64,000 nt of DNA from Volutella citrinella (Eukaryota > Ascomycota > Sordariomycetes > Hypocreales > Nectriaceae): positions 4,216,001 to 4,280,000 of the forward strand of contig JAWZSP010000002.1 of the NCBI GenBank assembly GCA_034401135.1. Reading direction: 5' to 3'. A model generated the notes under the pieces. That model searched no databases. It worked only from the letters and a program-made list of their open reading frames with translations, and had not been told where the DNA came from. Made by a program: the position numbers and the translations under genes. This document shows, piece after piece, positions 9,374-20,433 of the stretch. Numbering within the stretch: the first letter of the stretch is position 1; every line of letters begins with the position of its first letter.

Positions 9374-11735
9374 AGCGGAGAGCGGATCACAGCATCCAAC
9401 GGTTTGGGGGTTTTTTTTTTAGAAGAGAGGGAAATTACGAGCGGGGTTGGCGGCCGGTGCTTGTGGGCGACGTTGCTTTCTTATGACGAAGCTGCGCGTC
9501 GGACCAACAGACACGGACTGCATTGTCAGACCATGTCGTGTTCCCCCCCCCGGCTGGTCCGGCTGGGGTCTTGTCATGTACGAAGGGGCCAAACCCCAGG
9601 TTGAGGCCAATTGCAGCTCCGCGGGACACGGTGATGGTGGTACGCCGTATGCAGAGATCTGATCAGGTCTCAGCCAAGGTGAGTTCCCATTGGGTATTGC
9701 ACAACTGCCAAGCCAGGGCTTGATTGCTGTCGCGGGTCGGGGGCTGCATATCCGGCGGCCTTCGTGGGGAACTCGGGGCCAATGCAGCGCATCAACGGGA
9801 GCCGGGGTGCAGGGGTCCTGGCCATCAAGTGAGACCCAAGCCTGGAAACACGGCCTATGGGAAAGTGGCCGGAAACAGGGTGTGTGCCCAAGTTGAGGGT
9901 CGAGAGCATCCCAACCGAGTGCGAGCCACCGCAAGCCCTGGCCAACCCCTGCCTGCCAAAGTGTGGCCGAGGCTACAGTACCCTCCCATAGATATGCATG
10001 TGTGTGAGAGTCAAATTGTCTGAATAGCTGCCAGAGGACTGCAAACATGTCGCAAGCTGCTGAGGCTTGCATGAGCAGGGCGAGTGTCAGTCTCTTCAGC
10101 TGGCGCCCTGGATGATGCTGTTTATTACACACATGCCAAATCGGGACATGGCCAATCCACGGGGCACATCTAGGAGAAGAATCCAAGCGGGGTAGCTCCT
10201 CTCTGCTTCCCCTGAGTTGATTACCTTGACCCAGTGATGGAATCATTATTGACATACCAATGCTGCGCTATGCGGGCAGTCGACTGCATCTCGTGAGCAC
10301 CAACATAGTTGCCTATTGGCGGAGCAGAGAATACAATCGATTACGTACGTCAACAATGTTTTAGAAACTGGTAATCGACCACGTAATTCAAATCCTCAAG
10401 ACGCGCCAGCGGTGGTCGGCATCGGAACTACCGACTCCTCTGCTACGCGGCATGTCCCACACCATCCTCTCTAGGACACACTGCCAAGCATCGCCATGTC
10501 CGACGGCGGGTAGGCGGGTTCGCAAAGCTAGGGCACGCGACCAGTTTCTTGGTTGGGGGAGCCCGTCGGATCAATGAGCCGAGAGGTGCAAAAGTTGAGT
10601 CGTGACAGATTGGAGGGCCTCGTGGTGTTATTTTGAGACGGCGCCCCCGCAATGCCAAGAGTGCGTTCGGCCGCCAATGGCAGCAAGATGGATGAGCCGT
10701 GTGCAGAAGCCGTGTGCAGAATCCGTGTGCTAGATTCCAAGCCATGCACTCAGTCGCGATTGATGCGTGGCCTCCTTGATTGGGGCTTGGCTCTCTCGGA
10801 TGCTGTCCCATCCGCTGAGGGGAAACCAAAACTATAAATACGACCCAAAAATAGAAGGCCAAGACGTGTTAGCGTCGAGCCGTTATCCGGCGGCCGCGAA
10901 GGATTGGGCCCCATGCGAGAGATGGCCCCGCAGCACACGCGATGTCGACACCCTCTTCTTCTGTGCCGCCCCCGATGACTGACACGCGCTAGTTAGGAAA
11001 GAGTTTTCTAGAAGGCCAAGAATGCGGCTTCGTGGCCATTGTATTGGACGCCTGGCTGTCTGCTGTCGACGAAAGCATCTTCCGACCCACGTCATTGGAT
11101 CCATCGCGCCGTGTACCTGCGTGGCACGACGTCGAGATCGGTGCAAGTCTCAAGCCTCGTGGCCAGGGTAGTGCTACCGTGGCCTATCTCTTCCATCTGT
11201 TCCGGCTCTCTGGACGCCTTCAGCGCCCGACGGCATGAGCAGTTGAGTAAATGCCTCTTCTTGAAACACACCTCAGCATCATGCACCCAAGCGCAGAGGC
11301 TCGAGAGCAACGACTGGATGGGAATCAATCTCCTGCAGGCAGTAGATTTGACGTGATGCCTGCCGCAGTGTCGGTCTAGTCGCTATCGGGACTGGCGCAT
11401 GATTGAGGCTGAGTGTCCCAACTGGTAGGGCGCCAAGGATCAAGAACGCTCAGGTCGGTGCCAGATAAGTCGATAGCTTGCTGAGGCTTTTGGAATCCTT
11501 CGAGATGATGCCAAATCAACTTACTAGTCATGTTTGTCAGCCTTGGCAGCAGCTGGATGGCAGGCTTGGCAGCAGCTGTATTTATAGCGCGCATCCCTGC
11601 CCTTCTTGTCAATGTCGCCTTGATATCCAACTCACAAACCAACTCATCACCCATCTACAACAAACCTGCCACTATCAAGACTCCTCAACCAATATCAACC
11701 TGCTCAGCACTCATCAGAAAAAACCAAACAACCGC
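9374..11735. other. Long gene-empty stretch
   Basis: About 2.4 kb with no gene I can support. A 278-codon minus-strand frame (9419-10255) and another at 10443-10862 are open but Pro-, Trp- and His-rich without domain-like structure. A clean TATA-like ACTATAAATA lies at 10831-10840 with no good frame after it. A 12-13 bp unit around GCCGTGTGCAGA is repeated about three times at 10695-10733. The right end is the promoter of the secreted protein at 11736. An unrecognised non-coding RNA is possible. Confidence 0.5.
11542..11586 (+). promoter_or_regulatory. Duplicated 14-bp element next to a TATA box
   Basis: CTTGGCAGCAGCTG occurs at 11542-11555 and again at 11565-11578, 23 bp apart (about two helical turns), immediately followed by TATTTATA at 11579-11586. 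The ATG of the secreted protein is 150 bp downstream. Each copy contains CAGCTG, an E-box core, so a bHLH factor is one candidate; this is inference. Confidence 0.5.
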
Positions 11736-12413
11736 ATGATGCTCCATAACATCGGCGCCGCCATCGCAGTCGGCCTCTTGGCCAACCTGGTCAGCGCAGC
11801 TCCCGTTGACGACACCAACGCCGTGGCCAACCGCCGCGCGGCCGCCATTGACCTGGGTGTCGGCTTCCGCGGGTGTGACGGGGAAGATACGGTCATCTCC
11901 CAGCAGTTCGGCTTGGGAACCCTGGTCGGCTCCGAGCCGATCGCGGGCTCAGAGTGCCGGTTCGACTACTTTGTCAACGGCACCGACACCACCCCGGAGG
12001 CCTTCAGGCTCGTCTCGACAAGCCAGGGCTGCGGTACCGGTCCGGTCCCATGCCCCGGCTTCGCGGACGTCAAGCAAGACTACTGCCGCGACGAGACCGG
12101 CATCCCCAATGACATCGCCGCCACCATCATCAAGAGCGCGGTCGGCGACAAGGCCCCTGCCTTCGTCTTCACGGGTGGTAGCTACTGCATCTCCAGTGGC
12201 GATACCCCAACTCAGGTCTGCACCTTCAACGATAAGGGTTGCCACAAGATCTTTAGCCAGGCCGGTCAGGTTATCCAGACAGTCCACAAGCGCAAGTTGT
12301 GTCAGGGTTCTACCATGTGCATCAGCAGGATTCCCCTCAAGACGTATCGCGGCTTCGACTTTATCTGCGACGCTACATGCGAGTTCAACACGTTTCCACC
12401 TCCCCCGAAATAA
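11736..12413 (+). CDS. Secreted cysteine-rich protein of unknown function
   Basis: An intronless frame of 225 codons from ATG 11736 (a second ATG follows at 11739). Residues 1-20 form a signal peptide ending in LVSAAPV. The mature part has about eleven cysteines scattered through it (for example FRGCDGE, SECRFD, QGCGTG, VPCPGF, DYCRDE, SYCISS, DKGCHK), which suggests several disulfides. There is one NGT glycosylation site and a proline run (FPPPPK) at the end. I recognise no catalytic domain and no GPI signal. It may be a wall-associated or effector-like protein. The upstream TATA box and duplicated element support expression. Confidence 0.8.
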   Translation: MMLHNIGAAIAVGLLANLVSAAPVDDTNAVANRRAAAIDLGVGFRGCDGEDTVISQQFGLGTLVGSEPIAGSECRFDYFVNGTDTTPEAFRLVSTSQGCGTGPVPCPGFADVKQDYCRDETGIPNDIAATIIKSAVGDKAPAFVFTGGSYCISSGDTPTQVCTFNDKGCHKIFSQAGQVIQTVHKRKLCQGSTMCISRIPLKTYRGFDFICDATCEFNTFPPPPK

Positions 12414-13722
12414 GCCCCAGGCTTGACCGTCGCTGTCCAAACCGGTGTCGGGCTCGACAAGCGAATTTGTTGGGTGGGAGGCGTTGGAGGGATACCAGCT
12501 GGGACTCGATGCTGCCACGCCGAGATACCATGCGTGTACTGTTCTAGTATTAGAGTCAATGCTACTTGATGGCGACGGTAATGTTTAATCTTGATGTATG
12601 TTATATCTCTTAAATCTTGGACCCTTGATCCCGCTTGGACACTGGTCTGGCATGGTGACTCGTATCGACTGAGCCGCTTTGGCTGTACCAATGTCGTAAA
12701 GTCAGCCGAGGCCTGCTTTCCATATCGAGGCTTAGTTCGCCCGAACGACTGAATGCGTAGGACGTAAGTTGGGGAAGGTATCTTGGTGCACGGCTCCATC
12801 TCGTTTACTCAGCAAGGCTGGCCAAGCACAACCAACTCAATAAAGACCCATCGTAGGCTTTTGCAAGTCTGCCGTCCAGCTAGACAATGCGGAATGCACG
12901 TGGCTGTGAGCGAACATGGTTTGCCTCAAGTGTCTACCGACTTGACGCTATACGCAACCGCGCTTTTGCGATATCGACAGCCGAGGAGCAGCCGTTGCAC
13001 CACAAGTTAAAGCAATGCAGAAAATAACATATATTTATAACTAAACAAATACAAACTTTCATATCATTCAATTAAATTCAATAAGGGAGACCAGAGAGAG
13101 CATCATTATTGATCTCTCACGTATTCCACTGGCACTACCCTGTACCAGCATCGGCTGAACCGACGTCGGTGATTCCAACATCTTACTAGCCTCGTGTATT
13201 CCCAGTGCCAAGTGATTTGCCTGAAATCAAGCACACACTCTAGCGCCCTAGGAGTGATGGCGCATCAATATTGTGCGCAAGTATCCGCCATGTCTTGGAT
13301 GCAGAGCGGGCTACTATTGGCTGGCGGCATCGACGCACTGGGAGCTGAGGGAACGGCCCGTGGGCCAAGACAGCTGATTAGGCTAATTCAGGCCATGGAT
13401 GGCCTAGATAGGGCTGTCCCACCCGCTGCGCAGCCACTATTGGACCCGTTCCGGAAGCTCAGCTGCTGATCGTTGGCCCTACACATGCAGTGTCGCGTCT
13501 AGAGCCGTCGAGACTGGCACGGTCGCCCCGAATGTGCAGCTTGTGACTTGGATTATTGGACAAGGGGGCGGCGCCATTGCGTTTATTGGGAATTAGGGTG
13601 GTGTAGAGGTATGCACATACTTATTGATGGCATTTGCTGGTTCCCGTCCCGTCTATGTCGCAACATCAATTCCATTCAACAGCTGCATCAATGCTATCGT
13701 GCCCAGAGTCGACGAGATAGCC
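12414..13722. other. Intergenic with an AT-rich patch
   Basis: About 1.3 kb without a supportable gene. Between about 13013 and 13085 the sequence is strongly AT-rich (ATATATTTATAACTAAACAA and on), unlike its surroundings. The remainder contains only short chance frames. Confidence 0.6.
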
Positions 13723-15597
13723 ATGGCGCCATATGAGCAAGCGTTTTCACAGGGAGGCTTCTCCAGCACCGGCAGCGACCCCGCTCCCCTGCCCAAGCGA
13801 ATCATCATCTGCTGCGACGGCACATGGCAGTCATCCGTCTCCGGCATCAAGGCGGTGCCCTCCAACGTCACCAAACTCGCCCGTTCCATCGCCCGCTGCG
13901 GCAAAGATGACGACGGCCGGATCTGGCAGCAGGTCGTCTACTACGACGCCGGCCTGGGCACCGGTGTCTTCAGCATCCCCGAGAAGCTCAAACAGGGCGA
14001 CTTTGGCATGGGCTTTGTCGGCAACGTCATCGAGGCATACAACTTCATCGTCCTGAACTACTCGCCCGGCGACCAGATCTTTTGCTTTGGCTATTCCCGC
14101 GGCGCATACACTGCCCGCGCGGTGGCTGGCCTCGTCAACGACATTGGCGTCCTCTCGCCCAGGGACATGCAGGACTTTCCTGACCTCTTCACGCTGTACC
14201 AGCAGAACACGGACAGCCACGGCTTCAGGAAGTCCAAGGAGTACCGTGAGTGGGTCACGGGCGTGCTGTCGACTCACCAGCCCCCCAAGGTGGACGATGG
14301 GTTCCAAGAGCCGCCGCGATATGACAAGCCTCCGCATCGCGAGGCCCCAGAGGCGTCGCGCGTGGTCCGCCTTGTGGGCGTCTTTGAAACGGTGGGCAGC
14401 CTTGGCGTTCCGGACACTCCCTATGAGGTTGTCGACTGGGGTTGAAGGCCATCAGCAAGCTTCTGGGCGTTCCCAAAGTCGGCTTTCACAACGTCAACCT
14501 TAGTCCTTGTAAGTGCTCGCTTTAGTCGAGGAGAAATTGAAAGATACTGATAGTCACGCACTAGATATCCAACAAGCATTCCAGGCTTTGGCTCTGGACG
14601 AACACAGAGGGCCATACACACCCACTCTGTGGCATCTCCCTGTGAAGGAGGCCTCCACCACCGACAAGCGCTATTCGTCGCTGGATGAGCTTCGCAAGGC
14701 ACGCGATGAGGCACTGGCCAACGACAGCTTGTCTGAAGAGGACAAGGACGCCGCCTGGGAGGCATATGTGGATGGCGAGATGCGAAACCACCTCAAGGGT
14801 CTGGAGTCGGACTTGCTCCAGGTCTGGTTCCCTGGCTACCACGTCAATGTCGGTGGTGGAAGCAGAGACCTCATCGCCAAGAAGAATGGTGACTTTGAGC
14901 GTCAGTCCACCTCTCCCTGCTGTAAACTCGATGCACTTGCTGACTGATACCAGAACTTTCCATGATTACCTTTGCTTGGATGTGTGAGCAGATTGCGCCC
15001 TTTATCCATCTAGAGAACGACTTGCCACAGAAAACCGTGGCCGATCGGATGGCCGTGATCCAGCCGGCCCTCAAGGAGCTCCACGAAGAGCAGGAAAAGA
15101 AGGCGAAGGAGGCGCAGTCTCACTGGGCAATCACCAAGGCATTGGGATATGTCGCCAGCAGCATCACCGGGGCTACTACACCAACCCCGGGAGACGTGCT
15201 CGCAGCGGCACACCGCGCAGTCGGCGGCTGGGCGACGGGCCCCATCGTGGATACCTTTGTCGGGGCCATGAAGATTGGCGGCTCCATCACAAGGTCGCCG
15301 GGGCGGTACGAGACGGACGCGGATGGCAACCCGCTCGGCGAAACCAAGGAGCAGATCCATCCTTGCGTGGGATACCGACAAGAAAAGATTCATCAGCTGG
15401 CGGAGTCACTGAAAGACTTTAATCGTGTCACAGAGGGCAACTCGTACATCTGGACCGACGGCACTACCAAGATTCCCGAGTACGTCATTCGAAAGAAGGA
15501 TGTGTTCTCGCGACACGTTGCTGCTCAGGATGTGCTGGACCCTACATACACGGCGTCAGACTACATTGCAAAGATTGACGCTCTCAGGGGAGAGTAG
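13723..15597 (+). CDS. DUF2235 alpha/beta-hydrolase-like protein, apparent frameshift
   Basis: The start MAPYEQAFSQGG is followed by KRIIICCDGTWQ, the hallmark opening of DUF2235 (related to the catalytic fold of bacterial Tle1 phospholipases). Later come YYDAGLGTG, the nucleophile elbow FGYSRGAYTARA and FETVGSLGVPD. At 14440-14445 the frame hits TGA inside VDWG; adding one G to the GGGG run at 14438-14441 restores LKAISKLLGVPKVGFHNVNLSP. Introns follow at 14509-14564 and near 14900-14953, leading to LSMITFAWMCEQIAP and the end at 15597. Without the lost base the protein would be about 590 residues; as written it stops near residue 240, after the nucleophile. An assembly error in the G run or a real mutation are both possible. 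The native substrate of fungal members is unknown. Confidence 0.8.
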
Positions 15598-16268
15598 ACG
15601 GTGAGAGAGGCAGAATTAAAGCAAGCAGTAATTGAAAAATCATCCAAGAGCGTTTCAGTTGTACTGCCACTGCCTCAATCTTGGCATTCACCCAGTTATG
15701 GGTCGTGATGCATCCCAATGCTTGCCTTGTTGTCCATCACCACCAGTGCACTATCGCATGGCCACAATCTAATGCAAAGCATCATAATTTAAGCGTAGTT
15801 GTTACAACTCTGGAAAAAGTCTGTCCGTCGCGACACCGCCAACGCCAGGCGCATCAAGGTGTTCTTGTTTGCTTGTATTGGTTTTAATATTGCGTCGACG
15901 ATTGTCGCCGTCGGTTACGATTCGGGCATTATACAACGCTGAGACAAATTCAACTAGTTTACCAAGCCGGGTAGGGCCATAAATGCCGTGGTCCGGAGAA
16001 TGGTCTGTCTCCAGGCTGCAAGATATGGCAGGGCCCCAGCCGACTCTACTGTTGACATAAATGAAATATGCATATTCTGATGGACGGACTTGGTCCATGT
16101 CGCTTTTGAGAGCCCAACAAGCGTATATGCTGGCCCTTATATTCTCACCATGGTGAATCTTTTGCTTCCTTCTCGCAACTGAACGGCTACGACCAATGCT
16201 GCCCGCCAACCAGCATGGATTACCTCAACATATTTTGAGTGGTAACAATAACATTCCCTGTCAATTCT
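15598..16268. other. Intergenic between convergent genes
   Basis: 671 bp between the stop codons of the DUF2235 gene and the 7-TM gene. No gene, repeat or RNA was recognised. Confidence 0.6.
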
Positions 16269-17445
16269 TTATTCGGTTCTCCCGGTTTCAGCACCGTCCC
16301 AAGAATCTCGTTTCCCTGTCAATGGCATGTATGGGGCCTCTATGCCTGGCTCATGGTTGGGTTTCGCAGCAAAGTACGGCATGAGCGGTGGGAGACTCGC
16401 CACGATTAGTCTCAAGTGACACTCAGTCATAGCCCACAGTACTATATGGTCAACGATTATCGAGATGGATCTGGGCGGTAGACATACTGGTCGAATTTAG
16501 AAACTTTACTTTGTCCAGCATCGAACTCTGTAGCTTGGCAAAGCGCAGAAAGCAATGCGGCAGTGAGAGGATGCCAAGGGCGAGAATGGAACATAACCCG
16601 ATTTGAATGGCAGTGCGCACATTAAAGCCGCGTACAATCAGGAAGGGCGCGATGAATACTAGTCGAATAGGATTAGCATCAGTGGGCCTGAGCAACACGG
16701 AGTTTCTTACTTGCAATGTCTCCTGAGAGATGCATCGCCCAAGAAACTCGGGACGAGGTGGCGAATGCCTTCAACGAAGAGGCTAGCTGCGGATGGACAG
16801 CCCTTTGGTCTCGTTAGCTGCTACTGCGTCGACTAAAACCAGAGATCTGCAAATCACTCACCATTCGGACCCAAATGGAAGATACATCGGTGGATACAGT
16901 GCAATGCTGATGATCCACCCGCAGAGTGCGTGATAGGCAGTGGCGAAAAGGAAGAGCCTTCTCTTGACCATGGACCTGGGGAATACTTGCAGGTACCATG
17001 AGAGCAACGCCGCTTTGCAGCAGTAAAAGGTAGTATTCAAGGGTAACACAGTTCCCCACAGGAGCTGGTTCACTAGTTAGTCTGGAGACCTGAGCTATCC
17101 GCTGACAAACACACCTGCATGACGGGTATCTTGTCATCAACGTCTCCCATGTAGCCATTGAGAGGTGAGTAGGTGCCGAAATCCACCTTGCCACGTTTTG
17201 AGATTTCCTCGTAGATAGGCTGGAGGGAGCATGCGCAGATCCATCCAATAATTACCCAGAAGTCACTGGCAGTCACTCGGCCTCTCTGCGCAACAACCCT
17301 GGCGGCGATGAGGCAGGCGGCGATGGCCAACAGGAGCCATCCGACCACCTGGAGTCATTAGTAAACCATGTCGAGAGGAGAGAGGCTCTGGTGGGCTTAC
17401 TCGCGTCGGACCCGCGTGTGCCTCTTCATATGTGTCATATGCCAT
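16269..17445 (-). CDS. Pth11-like / fungal rhodopsin-domain seven-TM protein
   Basis: Six exons rebuilt from the ATG at 17445. The first encodes only 15 residues, then VVGWLLLAIAACLIAARVV (TM1), DFWVIIGWICACS (TM2), KAALLSWYLQVF (TM3), LCGWIISIALYPPMY (TM4), SWAMHLSGDIAIFIAPFLIV (TM5), IGLCSILALGILSLPHCFLRF (TM6) and AMTECHLRLIVASLPPLMPYF (TM7). An intron starting GTATGT near 16482 must be removed to reach TM7; otherwise a stop at 16450 cuts the protein before it. The stop used is TAA at 16269-16271. No CFEM domain is seen. Such proteins are plasma-membrane receptor-like proteins in filamentous fungi; the ligand is unknown. Confidence 0.82.
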
Positions 17446-18323
17446 GGCGCGGGGGCTGACTACCAGTACCGGCCGGTGCAGACGTGATCATGTGAAGTTG
17501 GACGAGCCGAAAGTGCAGTAGGACACGGTGACACGGGCGGCAATAGGCCGGGAAGACGATTCATGTCGCAGAGTCGGGAGAAAAAGCGAAAAGGCCGTGC
17601 GCAGTAAGCCCCTGAGGAGTGCGATATGCGCAAGGGGGCGATCTGGCGGGAATGAAGTGTCTCAGGTGCGTAATACGTGGCGGGTAGTGAATTCCAGGGT
17701 TTGGCAGCGACCCTGCGTGTCAGGAATTCACCTGATTGAATTACAAAGCTAGCGCATTTGCTTTAGGCGAGGTACGTGACTCCCTTGGACCCTGAAATCT
17801 TTTCAATCGTTTCTTCGACGCTAGATAGTAGATTCCCAGGCTTTGGATATCGGCTAGGAGTAGTGGCAGGCGTATTGCTTATGAACGCCTGACTCTTGAA
17901 GCTCGGTTAAGCACACTGAAAGTTTCCAGAATGACTAGAGACATCTCGGGCCGCGGCACATTAGCTCCAAGCCGCCCACCTCCAACAGCTCCAGCTAGCT
18001 TGCTAGTTTCTTGGTAGCTTGGACGGATCAGCTCTGATCAGCTCTTGTAGTCATGTCAACGATCGAAACACTATTTGAAGCTAGCGACTGATAATCGCAC
18101 CATGTTCGCATCCAGAGCCGGCGTGTGCACGACATCACCTGTCAGTGTAAGGGTTCGTCGATGTAGCAGACTAGAAAGACTTGACTCATGCCTCGCCTCG
18201 GAGGCTCGGACTTTTACTGATATTCTGCTTAGCAATATGGCAGGTATGTCGTGCATCGGAAAAAGGGATATGGATTATAGACTAGCTATTAAGTTTGGAT
18301 TTCCCGGTCTAACACGCCTGCCA
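17446..18323. other. Intergenic, no gene seen
   Basis: About 0.88 kb between the 7-TM gene promoter and the 3' end of the MBOAT gene. Several short AGCT-containing inverted matches occur near 18000-18040 but no clear element. No gene is supported. Confidence 0.55.
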
Positions 18324-19628
18324 TTAAGATAGCTGGCCCGGTCTTTGAAATAGCCCCAAGAATGGATGATCCCAGTATCCACCGCGGATCAAATCGTCCA
18401 AGAGGAGGGGAAGTGTTAGATAGAGCCACAAGAGGCAAAGGCTCACATTTACGAAGCCAAGCACAAGACTTGGAACCATACCTTTGAGCACCTTGCTGAT
18501 TAGTCCCTGCCCCCAGATGGCAAAGGGCTGCAGCATGTAGAACAGCAACTCTCCGCTGACAGGCCTGTTATTTCCCCGGAACATGAAGGAGCCGCACATG
18601 TGCATGACGCCAGTGACGAGGAAAACAACTGCAATCTGGAGAAACTTGACGAGACTGGTACGCGGTTGGTCCTTGAACAGGTGCTTGGCGAACAGCTTGA
18701 AGCCCAGCTGGAAGTAATCGTGCCAGAAGGTGCCCCAGAACCCTAGCGTCGGTCAGAACCCAATGTAAGTTAAGCTTCCGAGGAACAACGTACCACCAAT
18801 GCCATAAGCAGCCACGGCGTTTGGGTTGCCCCACGGGTTCGGTTGGGGGCCGTTGATAGTCAGGTAGTAACCGAAGTCGAGGGGAACAACGGCAGACAGG
18901 CCGCTGAAGAACAAGTTGACGAGATTGATGAGAGTGAAGATGGCAAAGAAGCTCGTCGCGCATTGAATGGCGACAAAGTCATCAAGCCCGGCGAGCGTCA
19001 AAGCGCCAGCAGCAGCGCGCGCAGCATCCGGGGCCTGGACAAGAGATTCCTTGAGGCGAGGAAAGACAAATGTCTGGCACCAGTCAATTCCGATAAGCGA
19101 TGCTGCTATACCGAAGACAGATAGAGAGACATCGCGGAAGGAAGTAGTTTCCGAGGCGGCAGAGCGAGGAGCCTTGAGCCCATCGGCCCAATTCTGGTGG
19201 AAGCTGCACGGCCGGCCATTCTTGGCGGAGTAGCACCAGCCGATCCCCCTAAAGTTGACCAGGAGGTTGCAGACCCACAGGGCGCGGGAAAACGACGGAC
19301 TGGATGGGTAGGGCTGCCACCGCTGAAGGAGGGTGTTTGTCTTTGGCGAGTTGGTGAAGCGGATGACGAGAAAGTCGCGATGGGGGTCAAACACCCAAAT
19401 CATGGTCCACGTCCGGACGACGACCCATGGCAGAATCAGGCCAATTGAATAGCCGATAATGCGGATTTGAAAGTTGATGGTCAGAATAACGTACAGAGCG
19501 ACGAGGCCCGTGAGGGTTACGACGGCGAGGCGCGTCAACCGACTGGCGAAGATGGCATCGGAGAAGAAGAGCCACGCAAAGGGGATAAAAGGGCAGGCCA
19601 AAATGATGAGTAGTGAGAGGTCGTCCAT
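18324..19628 (-). CDS. Wax-synthase-domain (MBOAT, Tri7-like) acyltransferase
   Basis: Two exons. The first, from ATG 19628, has hydrophobic spans (LSLLIILACPFIPFAWLFF, LTGLVALYVILTINF, IIGYSIGLILPWVVV) and ends at a GTACGT donor near 18791. The second begins FWGTFWHDYFQLGF, has the presumed active histidine in LVTGVMHMCGS and ends at 18324 after several more membrane spans. The total is about 415 residues, a normal length. The family transfers acyl groups, often acetyl, onto small molecules at membranes. It is divergent from the P450 (805 bp between starts) and heads a run of P450, MFS and Zn2Cys6 genes, so a tailoring role in a metabolite pathway is likely by context. Confidence 0.9.
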
Positions 19629-20433
19629 TGTGCAAAATGTGTCAATCCAATGGGATTAGAAAATGTTGGGAGAGCGGCGCGGGATGAAGGGATCAAAGGG
19701 GAGGTCCCTTATCATCTGGGCACGTCAGCTTGCCACTGATCCACCCATTCTGACTCGAGGTTTTCCGTCTGTCCGTAGGGTCAGGCACGTTGCCAACGGG
19801 CTGACCAACTCAGGCTCACGTCACGAGAACGTGGCTTGTGCGGAAAGGATTCCCGCGATGCAGCCACGGCCGTTGAAAGGTGATGCGACACCGACCTGCC
19901 CCAGACGGCAATTCAGCGACGACACCAAGGTGGGCTATAGGATTCAAATCGAACCATGGAAAAAGTGGATGACAACCTGTAGATCAGGAGTGCTTCTCAT
20001 GAGTCGAACCCAGTTCCCTGTGGACGGTGTGTGTCGTGCATGCTTACAAGTCATGACACATCTTAGCAATCACCTCGTTTTGGTTTAGCATCATAGCGTC
20101 TAACGGCTTTGCTCATGCGCCACCGCCATCTAAGGCTGTCGCAACAAACTCAAAAACGATCAGCTAGAAACGGACATGGCACCTCTATGTCGCTTAGCGT
20201 TCCACGCCGTCGGCAAGGGTGCCACACGTGTTGTATGCAGTTGCATCCAATCCAGGTCGCCACATGCGGCATCCCGCGCAGCCCATCAAACGGGCAGTCA
20301 ACCCCTCACGGACGCAAGCAAGCATTTAATTAATGCGCCATGTCCGGCTGCAAGATGAGAGTTAGATGGGGTTTGTCTCATCTTTCTTTATGCTCTAATT
20401 TCGGAACCGTTAGACCTCTTTTGATTGCCAAAC
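19629..20433. promoter_or_regulatory. Divergent promoter region of MBOAT and P450 genes
   Basis: 805 bp between the two start codons, with no gene of its own that I can support. Shared control of the two genes is plausible from the arrangement, but I found no convincing repeated activator site. Confidence 0.45.

Noticed and set aside
9419..10255. 278-codon open frame on the minus strand
   Set aside because: Rich in Pro, Trp, His and Cys with no domain, signal or membrane pattern, and no coding-like periodicity that I can see. It looks like a chance frame in GC-rich DNA.
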